Assembly: GCA_049966695.1 (NCBI GenBank) | Contig: JBMFUG010000079.1 | Coordinates: 1-10,695 of the forward strand | DNA length: 10,695 bases | Origin: JAKAWM01 sp049966695 | GTDB lineage: Bacteria > Actinomycetota > Acidimicrobiia > Acidimicrobiales > Palsa-688 | Direction: 5' to 3' | In this document: positions 6,228 to 10,695 of the stretch, one piece after another | Layout of the letters: each line of letters opens with the position of its first letter | How positions within the stretch are numbered: position 1 is the stretch's first letter | Translations under genes and position numbers: made by a program | The notes under the pieces: generated by a model | Database searches by the model: none | Seen by the model: the letters and a program-made list of their open reading frames with translations, nothing else | Told to the model about the DNA's origin: nothing

Positions 6228-6575
6228 GTGGCGCCGATAGGCCCTTACTCCGCGGTCATGGAAGCAGGCCAATGGTTGGTCGTTTCTGGCCAGCTGGGGG
6301 TAAAAAATGGCGAGCTCGTAGCCGGTGGGGCGCCGGGGCAGTTGGAGCAGGCACTGGCCAACCTCGCCGAGCTGTTGAGCCAGCGCGGCTCGGGCCTGGG
6401 AGATGTTGTCAAAACGACGGTTTTTATGACCGACATAAACGACTTCGCAGCGGTCAACCAGTCCTACGCCAAGGCCTTCGGTGAGCACCGTCCGGCTCGT
6501 TCGGCGGTGGCGGTGGCCGGGCTGCCTATGGGGGCGTTGGTCGAAGTCGAGGCGTGGGCCTACCGCTCGGGCTGA
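6228..6575 (+). CDS. ridA: RidA-family (YjgF/YER057c/UK114) enamine/imine deaminase
   Basis: A 115-residue RidA-fold protein. Diagnostic stretches are APIGPYSAV at residues 2-10, VVSGQLG near residue 20, the NLAELL helix, DVVKTTVFMTDINDFAAVNQSYAKAF, and the C-terminal RSAVAVAGLPMGALVEVEAWA, where the Arg is the usual substrate-carboxylate binder and the Glu of the VEVEAWA strand matches the catalytic-site Glu. RidA proteins hydrolyse reactive 2-aminoacrylate and related enamines released by PLP enzymes. The protein is about ten residues shorter at the N-terminus than typical members and lacks the first beta strand, because an in-frame TGA lies directly before the GTG start. No Shine-Dalgarno is present. 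It is downstream of erpA and ends 12 bp from the convergent regulator gene. Confidence 0.88.
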   Translation: MAPIGPYSAVMEAGQWLVVSGQLGVKNGELVAGGAPGQLEQALANLAELLSQRGSGLGDVVKTTVFMTDINDFAAVNQSYAKAFGEHRPARSAVAVAGLPMGALVEVEAWAYRSG

Positions 6576-6587
6576 GCTTTGGCGTGC

Positions 6588-7268
6588 TCATAGCGACCAC
6601 TGGCTCTGGCCAAAGCGGTAGCCGACGGAACGGACGGTCGATATCAGGTGCGCATGTTCCTCTCCAAGCTTGACCCGGAGCCGGCGAACGTGGACGTCAA
6701 CGGTGCGGGCCCCTCCGTAGTACTCGTAGCCCCAGACTCGAGAGAGCAACGTCTCTCTCGTGAACACCTTGCCAGGGTGCGTTGCGAGGAACTTCAACAG
6801 CTCGTACTCCATGTACGTAAGCGCCAGCGCTCTCCCGCCCACAGACGCCTGGTACGTCTCTAGGTTGAGGACCAGGGGCCCGTACTCGACCAGTTCGGGC
6901 CGTAGCCCACGGCCTGTGCGCCAGAACAGGTGGGCGAGGCGTGCTTCGAGCTCGCCTGGTTGGGAAGGCATAACTGAGAAGTCGTCAAAGAGGTCCTCGC
7001 GCAGCTCAAGTGCTCCCAGCTGCCGGCGGGAGACCATTAAAAGCAGCGGTGAGAAGGGGACGTCACGTTTGCGCAACGACCGGCACAGGGCCAAGGCAGC
7101 GTCTGGTTGCTCGGCCGCGCACACGATTGCACCTGACCAGCCGTCCTCTGGCTCAAGCTCTTCCACCTCGGCGGCCGATGCCACAGCTTTCCAAGAGTAG
7201 GAAGCCATCGAAAGGTCGTTGGCGACTTCCGCAGGGACAGGGTTGGGGAAAACGAAAAGCGGTCCCAC
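6588..7268 (-). CDS. glnR: GlnR-like OmpR-family orphan transcription regulator with degenerate receiver
   Basis: A 226-residue protein. Residues 1-115 have the outline of a receiver domain but lack its key residues: the strand GAIVCA (46-51) has no phosphoacceptor Asp, there is no N-terminal acidic pair, and the conserved Lys before Pro is M100. Residues 125-220 form a winged-helix OmpR-type DNA-binding domain with LTYMEYELLKFLATHPGK, the recognition-helix region RTVDVHVRRLRVKL and ending VRSVGYRFG. This half closely resembles actinobacterial GlnR, including WGYEYYGG. GlnR controls glnA and other nitrogen genes without a partner kinase; no kinase gene is visible here. Its place beside two glutamine synthetase genes supports the call, though the N-terminus diverges from known GlnR. 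The GTG at 7268 has AGGGG about 12 nt upstream, and the gene may be transcribed with glnA2. Confidence 0.75.
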   Translation of the reverse strand: MGPLFVFPNPVPAEVANDLSMASYSWKAVASAAEVEELEPEDGWSGAIVCAAEQPDAALALCRSLRKRDVPFSPLLLMVSRRQLGALELREDLFDDFSVMPSQPGELEARLAHLFWRTGRGLRPELVEYGPLVLNLETYQASVGGRALALTYMEYELLKFLATHPGKVFTRETLLSRVWGYEYYGGARTVDVHVRRLRVKLGEEHAHLISTVRSVGYRFGQSQWSL

Positions 7269-7372
7269 GCTTCAGCGTTCCCCTGTGCAACTGGACTGGC
7301 CTGCTGCCGTCCGAGCGGGGCCACGGCGGTAGGGGCCTGTCCCCGGTCTTTGGTTCACAACGTCACCGCTTT

Positions 7373-7407
7373 CCAGGTCGCTCATAGGTTCCCAGGTCGG
7401 TCACAGG
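7373..7407. repeat. 16-bp direct repeat across the glnA2 stop
   Basis: The 16-bp stretches at 7373-7388 and 7392-7407 match at 14 positions and begin with ccaggtcg; they lie 19 bp apart. The second copy contains the glnA2 stop codon at 7401-7403. The rest of the 132-bp gap to the regulator gene shows no gene or clear promoter. Confidence 0.75.
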
Positions 7408-8759
7408 GCCGTCAAGTAGCGACGTAGCTCGAAAGGCGTGACTTCCGCCTTATAGTCGGCCCACTCTCTCCGCTTGTTGCGCAGGAACCACTCGAAAACG
7501 TGCTCACCGAGGGCCGAGGCGACCAGCTCTGAGGTCTCCATCGCGTCCAACGCTTCGGCCAGCGAGGCAGGCAGAGGTTTGATGCCCTCCGCGAGGCGTT
7601 CCTGAGCGGACATCTCGTAGAGGTTGGAGGAGCATTCTTTGGGTAGCTCGTACTTCCCCCGGATGCCGGCCAGCCCGGCTGCAAGGATAACGGCCCAAGC
7701 CAGGTAAGGGTTCGCAGCCGGGTCTGGAGCTCGGTACTCGACCCGAGTCGACTCTCGCTTGCCCTTTTTGATCGGCGGGACGCGCACGAGCGCAGAACGG
7801 TTGTTCTGTGCCCAGGAGATGTAGACAGGTGCCTCGATGAGGGGCTGGCCCTCCTGGGAAGCGATAAGGCGCTTGTAGGAATTGACCCACTGGTTGGTGA
7901 TCGCGGTGATCTCTGGGGCGTGGCGCAGGATGCCGGCGATGAACTGCCTCGCGACCCGTGACAGGTGGTACTCGTCGGAGTCGTCGTAAAAGGCGTTGGT
8001 GTCACCGTCGAACAGCGACAGGTGGGTGTGCATCCCCGACCCTTGCACCCCAGCTAGGGGTTTGGGCATGAAAGTAGCCAGTATCCCTCGCCGTGCTGCC
8101 ATCTCCTTCACCACCACGCGCACCAGCATCACGGTGTCGGCCATTGTCATAGCGTCGGTGTAGCGCAGGTCGATCTCATGCTGGCTCGGGGCGTCCTCGT
8201 GCTGGCTGTACTCGACGGGTATGCCCATTTCCTCGAGCATGAGCACCGTCTCACGCCGAAGGGCCGTCGCGTCGTTGTTGCCCATCAGCTCGAAGTACGA
8301 GCCCTTGTCCAGGGGCGTAGGGGAACTGCCGTCCGGCCCGGGTGGCTGGGCGAAGTAGAAGTACTCGAGCTCGGGCGCGACGTAGAAAGCGAAACCCTGG
8401 TCGCGGGCAGACTCCAAAGCTCTGCGGAGCACATGGCGAGGGTCGCCCTCGAAGGGCGAGCCGTCCAAGTTCAAGATGTCGCAGACGACCCGAGCGACTG
8501 GGGCCTCGCCCCTTAGGTACGGGAGGAGCTGGAAAGTCTTGGCGTCGGGCACGGCTAGCACGTCGCTCTCTTGGACTCGGGAGAACCCGTCGATGGCCGA
8601 GCCGTCGAAGGTCATGCCCTCCTCGAGGGCGTTTTCTAGCTCGGCCGGGGTGATGTTGAAAGCCTTGGGTATGCCAAGGACATCTGTGAACCAGAGCTGG
8701 ACGAAGCGGATACCGCCTTCTTCGACGGTACGCAGCACGTAGTCAGTTTGCGAGTCCAT
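7401..8759 (-). CDS. glnA2: Glutamine synthetase, GlnA2 type, without adenylylation site
   Basis: A 452-residue class I glutamine synthetase that condenses glutamate and ammonia using ATP. The start (VLRT, IRFVQLWFTDVLG) and the end (LGEHVFEWFLRNKRREWADY) resemble Mycobacterium GlnA2. The N-terminal signature FDGSAIDGF with R61 is present; the equivalent Arg mediates glutamine feedback in Bacillus-type enzymes. The ATP-site signature KPLAGVQGSGMHTHLSL and the NRSALVRVP loop are intact. The adenylylation signature is absent: the matching site reads NLYEMSAQE, as in non-adenylylated enzymes, so covalent control by GlnE is not expected. The ATG at 8759 has AGGAG 6 nt upstream. The gene is divergent from glnA1, and the GlnR-like gene lies 132 bp downstream on the same strand. 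Confidence 0.95.
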   Translation of the reverse strand: MDSQTDYVLRTVEEGGIRFVQLWFTDVLGIPKAFNITPAELENALEEGMTFDGSAIDGFSRVQESDVLAVPDAKTFQLLPYLRGEAPVARVVCDILNLDGSPFEGDPRHVLRRALESARDQGFAFYVAPELEYFYFAQPPGPDGSSPTPLDKGSYFELMGNNDATALRRETVLMLEEMGIPVEYSQHEDAPSQHEIDLRYTDAMTMADTVMLVRVVVKEMAARRGILATFMPKPLAGVQGSGMHTHLSLFDGDTNAFYDDSDEYHLSRVARQFIAGILRHAPEITAITNQWVNSYKRLIASQEGQPLIEAPVYISWAQNNRSALVRVPPIKKGKRESTRVEYRAPDPAANPYLAWAVILAAGLAGIRGKYELPKECSSNLYEMSAQERLAEGIKPLPASLAEALDAMETSELVASALGEHVFEWFLRNKRREWADYKAEVTPFELRRYLTAL

Positions 8760-8765
8760 GTCGTG

Positions 8766-8770
8766 CTCCT
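8766..8770 (-). promoter_or_regulatory. Shine-Dalgarno of glnA2
   Basis: On the minus strand AGGAG stands 6 nt before the ATG at 8759, which confirms this start. Confidence 0.7.
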
Positions 8771-8811
8771 CTCAGCAGCGCTGGCCGTGCGCTGGGCCCA
8801 CTTGCTATGAC

Positions 8812-8817
8812 ACGATA
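8812..8817 (-). promoter_or_regulatory. Candidate -10 box (TATCGT) of glnA2
   Basis: TATCGT on the minus strand fits TAnnnT and would give a leader of about 45 nt. No good -35 box is seen 16-18 bp upstream, as expected of an activator-dependent promoter. GTGAC at 8819-8823 followed after 6 bp by GTACC partly fits the GlnR consensus gTnAC-n6-GaAAC. Confidence 0.3.
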
Positions 8818-8822
8818 GGTGA

Positions 8823-8865
8823 CTATTGGGTACCTTGCCGGCCCCGCGGGCAGGGTGCCCAATAG
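8823..8865. other. Long imperfect dyad between the divergent glnA promoters
   Basis: Bases 8823-8839 and 8849-8865 are inverted repeats of 17 bp with two mismatches (8831/8857 and 8835/8853) around a 9-nt loop. In a plus-strand RNA both mismatches would be G-U pairs, giving an unbroken 17-bp stem. It lies between the candidate glnA2 and glnA1 promoters, so it would be outside both leaders; it may be a protein-binding dyad in DNA or part of an uncharted RNA. No T-run follows. Confidence 0.75.
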
Positions 8866-8866
8866 C

Positions 8867-8883
8867 GTTCACATAGAGTTCAC
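8867..8883 (+). promoter_or_regulatory. GTTCAC direct repeat, candidate operator for an OmpR-family regulator
   Basis: GTTCAC occurs at 8867-8872 and 8878-8883, 11 bp apart, one helical turn. OmpR-family regulators such as GlnR, PhoP and RegX3 bind direct repeats with this period. Read as TTCAC-n6-TTCAC it partly fits the GlnR pattern; as GTTCAC repeats it is closer to PhoP/RegX3 boxes. The second copy overlaps the candidate glnA1 -35 box. Confidence 0.5.
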
Positions 8884-8908
8884 AAAGGAGCAACGTGCCG
8901 GCTATACA
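8879..8908 (+). promoter_or_regulatory. Candidate glnA1 promoter
   Basis: TTCACA at 8879-8884 (five of six to TTGACA) and TATACA at 8903-8908 (four of six) are separated by 18 bp. A start near 8915 would leave a leader of about 67 nt. The overlap with the GTTCAC repeat suggests control by a regulator at the -35 region. Confidence 0.5.
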
Positions 8909-8967
8909 GCCATGCGATGGTGGTTGCCAAGGTGGCTGTCCGGTGCTGCCACTACCAACGAGATAAG

Positions 8968-8974
8968 AAAGGGG
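8968..8974 (+). promoter_or_regulatory. Shine-Dalgarno of glnA1
   Basis: AAAGGGG lies 7 nt before the TTG at 8982. No ATG or GTG nearby is as well placed, so this site supports the TTG start. Confidence 0.65.
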
Positions 8975-8981
8975 AAATACC

Positions 8982-10412
8982 TTGGCCTTCACGAGGCGTA
9001 CGCCCGAGGAGGTCCTGTCGCTGGTCCAGCAGGAGGGCATCGAGATCATCGACCTCCGGTTCTGCGACTTGCCGGGGCTTATGCAACACTTCTCGATCCC
9101 AGCTCACGAGCTGTCAACGAGCGCCTTCGAGGACGGTCTCGGCTTCGATGGATCTTCTATACGCGGCTTCCAGGAGATCCAAGAGTCCGACATGTTGCTC
9201 ATGGCCGACCCCGACACGGCGGTCGTCGACCCGTTCCGCCAGCACAAGACGCTCAATATCAACTGCTTCGTGCGCGACCCTGTCACGGGCGAGTCGTACT
9301 CTCGCGACCCGCGTTACGTGGCCAAGAAGGCAGAGGACTACCTGGTGTCCACCGGGGTCGCCGACACGGCTTATTTCGGTCCCGAAGCCGAGTTTTTCAT
9401 TTTCAATGACATCCGTTTCGACCAGAACGCCCACGAGGGCTACTACTACCTCGACTCTGTGGAAGGGATCTGGAACTCCGGCAGGGACGAAGGGCCGAAC
9501 CTCGGCTTTAAGCCGCGGCACAAAGAGGGCTATTTCCCGGTCCCGCCGATGGACCACCTGCAGGACTTGCGTTCTGAGATGATCCTCACCATGGAGAAAA
9601 TGGGTGTCGACGTAGAGGTCCAGCACCACGAGGTGGGCACCGCTGGCCAAGCTGAGATCGACATGCGCTTCGACACGCTCCTTACGATGGCGGACAAGCT
9701 CATGGTGTACAAGTACGTAGTAAAGAGCGTCGCCCGAGCAGCCGGCATGACCGCCACGTTCATGCCTAAGCCTATTTACGGCGACAATGGCTCCGGCATG
9801 CACGTGCACAGCTCCCTTTGGAACGGCGGCGAGCCGCTTTTCCACTCCGAGCTTGGGTACGCGGGGCTTTCTGACATGGGGCGCTGGTACATCGGCGGGC
9901 TGTTGAAGCACGCCCCCGCGGTTCTTGCCTTCGCCGCTCCGACCACCAACAGCTACAAGCGCCTGGTGCCTGGGTACGAAGCCCCGGTAAACCTGGTGTA
10001 CTCGCAGCGCAACCGGTCGGCGGCCTGCCGCATCCCGCTTTACTCAAAGAGCCCGAAGGCCAAGCGGGTCGAGTTCCGTTGCCCTGACCCTTCGTGCAAC
10101 CCCTACCTCGCCTTCTCGGCGATCTTGATGGCCGGGCTTGACGGCGTGCTCAACAAGATCGAGCCGCCTGACCCGGTGGACAAGGACCTCTATGACCTGC
10201 CCCCCGAAGAGCTGGCTCAAGTGCCCCAGGTCCCGGGCTCACTTGAGGAGTCCCTGGCAGCTTTGGAGGCGGACCGGGACTTCCTCCAGGCCGGAGGTGT
10301 CTTCACCGACGACCTGATCGAGACCTGGGTCAGTTACAAGCGTCAGCACGAGATCGACCCCGTACGCCTGCGCCCGCACCCCTGGGAGTTTTACCTTTAC
10401 TACGACATCTAG
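8982..10412 (+). CDS. glnA: Glutamine synthetase type I-beta (adenylylatable)
   Basis: A 476-residue class I-beta glutamine synthetase, the main ammonium-assimilating enzyme, normally a dodecamer. All three family signatures are present: FDGSSIRGFQEIQESD near the N-terminus, KPIYGDNGSGMHVHSSL in the ATP site, and the adenylylation signature KIEPPDPVDKDLY with target Y404 followed by DLPPEE. The insertion around residues 140-175 (HEGYYYLDSVEGIW) is typical of the beta type. The Tyr implies control by a GlnE adenylyltransferase, which is not in this window. Translation starts at TTG 8982 with AAAGGGG 7 nt upstream; the TTG may limit output. The gene is divergent from glnA2 over 222 bp that hold a dyad and a GTTCAC repeat. 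Confidence 0.97.
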   Translation: MAFTRRTPEEVLSLVQQEGIEIIDLRFCDLPGLMQHFSIPAHELSTSAFEDGLGFDGSSIRGFQEIQESDMLLMADPDTAVVDPFRQHKTLNINCFVRDPVTGESYSRDPRYVAKKAEDYLVSTGVADTAYFGPEAEFFIFNDIRFDQNAHEGYYYLDSVEGIWNSGRDEGPNLGFKPRHKEGYFPVPPMDHLQDLRSEMILTMEKMGVDVEVQHHEVGTAGQAEIDMRFDTLLTMADKLMVYKYVVKSVARAAGMTATFMPKPIYGDNGSGMHVHSSLWNGGEPLFHSELGYAGLSDMGRWYIGGLLKHAPAVLAFAAPTTNSYKRLVPGYEAPVNLVYSQRNRSAACRIPLYSKSPKAKRVEFRCPDPSCNPYLAFSAILMAGLDGVLNKIEPPDPVDKDLYDLPPEELAQVPQVPGSLEESLAALEADRDFLQAGGVFTDDLIETWVSYKRQHEIDPVRLRPHPWEFYLYYDI

Positions 10413-10474
10413 GCCCTGACCTTCTGGGACGTCGCCCAATTGGCCGTTTGGCCTAGAAATGGCCTAGGGGCGTC

Positions 10475-10507
10475 CTGGCTCGCTTGGGCCGCACGCGCTG
10501 GCTCGCT
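10475..10507. repeat. 10-bp direct repeat downstream of glnA1
   Basis: ctggctcgct occurs at 10475-10484 and 10498-10507, 23 bp apart. A shorter ggcctag repeat lies at 10450-10456 and 10461-10467, 11 bp apart. The region after glnA1 (10413-10649) shows no gene I can support. Confidence 0.6.
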
Positions 10508-10531
10508 CGGTCATGGGCACCATGACCGAGC
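10505..10531. terminator. Perfect 11-bp inverted repeat downstream of glnA1
   Basis: GCTCGGTCATG at 10505-10515 pairs exactly with CATGACCGAGC at 10521-10531 around a 5-nt loop, 92 bp after the glnA1 stop. There is no T-run on either side, so it could be a U-less actinobacterial-type terminator or a protein-binding operator for the gene to the right. Confidence 0.45.
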
Positions 10532-10553
10532 AGCGGGCAACCTCGACGGTGCT

Positions 10554-10578
10554 TCTGTCTCGGGGCGTCTGTCTCGGG
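10554..10578. repeat. 11-bp direct repeat near the right edge
   Basis: tctgtctcggg occurs at 10554-10564 and 10568-10578, 14 bp apart, in the untranslated stretch downstream of glnA1. Confidence 0.7.
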
Positions 10579-10649
10579 CTCGCGCCAACTTTTTCCCGCC
10601 CGCAAGTGTTACTGATAGCGGCGCTTCCGGCTTTTGAGTGGGTAACGTC

Positions 10650-10695
10650 GTGGAACTGATGTCCGCTGGATGGACGTCGGGGCCCTTCGCGACGA
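10650..10695 (+). CDS. Possible gene start cut by the right edge
   Basis: A GTG at 10650 (with an in-frame ATG at 10659) opens a frame that stays open to the edge and would encode VELMSAGWTSGPFAT. Only 15 codons are visible, there is no strong Shine-Dalgarno, and minus-strand frames are open here too. I cannot name a product. Confidence 0.2.
   Translation, partial: MELMSAGWTSGPFAT

Noticed and set aside
5676..6488. The mrp frame stays open for 271 more codons upstream, antisense to all of erpA and ridA
   Set aside because: The extra sequence shows no family similarity, and erpA and ridA are unmistakable on the other strand; Mrp homology begins just after the ATG at 5675. High GC content commonly keeps antisense frames open.
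7331..7344. GGGG-CCCC hairpin between glnA2 and the regulator as a terminator
   Set aside because: The stem is only 4 bp with a 5-nt loop and no T-run; too weak to call.
8823..8981. Possible glutamine riboswitch (glnA motif) upstream of glnA1
   Set aside because: The known glnA motif is cyanobacterial, and I cannot find its conserved core here; only a simple long hairpin is visible, upstream of the likely transcription start.
9114..9911. 265-codon antisense frame inside glnA1
   Set aside because: It lies wholly within a gene with all glutamine synthetase signatures and its His/Val/Arg-rich sequence has no recognisable domain.
10440..10637. 65-codon plus-strand frame after glnA1
   Set aside because: It starts at TTG without a Shine-Dalgarno, spans the palindrome and two repeat pairs, and its Ala/Gly/Arg-rich sequence looks non-coding.

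Overview
The window looks like a housekeeping segment of a high-GC actinobacterial chromosome. The clues are an actinobacterial-type GlnR-like orphan regulator, a GlnA1/GlnA2 glutamine synthetase pair, Mrp and an ErpA-type carrier of actinobacterial style, frequent GTG/TTG starts, and several starts with no Shine-Dalgarno sequence but a -10-like hexamer just upstream. The Thr-rich TTTTVP linker in the left-edge protein is, from memory, common in Acidimicrobiia. That class assignment is an inference, not something I could test.

Layout: (1) 1-1085, minus: a membrane-anchored extracytoplasmic protein of unknown function, cut by the left edge inside a Thr/Val/Pro repeat. (2) 1321-2019, minus: a HAD-superfamily phosphatase, divergent by 35 bp from (3) pgi, glucose-6-phosphate isomerase, 2055-3692, plus. 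(4) 3809-4213, minus: a small unidentified protein. (5) 4413-5675, minus: Mrp/ApbC Fe-S carrier ATPase, divergent from (6) an ErpA/IscA-type Fe-S carrier, 5778-6143, plus, followed by (7) a RidA-family deaminase, 6228-6575, plus. (8) 6588-7268, minus: a GlnR-like OmpR-family regulator with no receivable phosphorylation site. (9) 7401-8759, minus: GlnA2-type glutamine synthetase. (10) 8982-10412, plus: GlnA1-type glutamine synthetase with the adenylylation tyrosine. (11) A possible gene start at the right edge.

Two functional modules stand out. The mrp/erpA pair is a divergent Fe-S cluster delivery module; ridA next to it detoxifies the enamine products of PLP enzymes. The second module is nitrogen assimilation: two divergent glutamine synthetases share a 222-bp control region holding a long imperfect dyad and an 11-bp-period GTTCAC direct repeat over the -35 box of glnA1, and the likely regulator gene lies just beyond glnA2.

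I found no mobile element, CRISPR array, tRNA, rRNA or defence system, and no clearly new multi-gene system. The most unusual feature is that short direct repeats (9-16 bp, spaced 11-30 bp) lie at or just after the stop codons of most genes here. The glnA1/glnA2 control region and the altered receiver of the regulator are the other points most worth checking.
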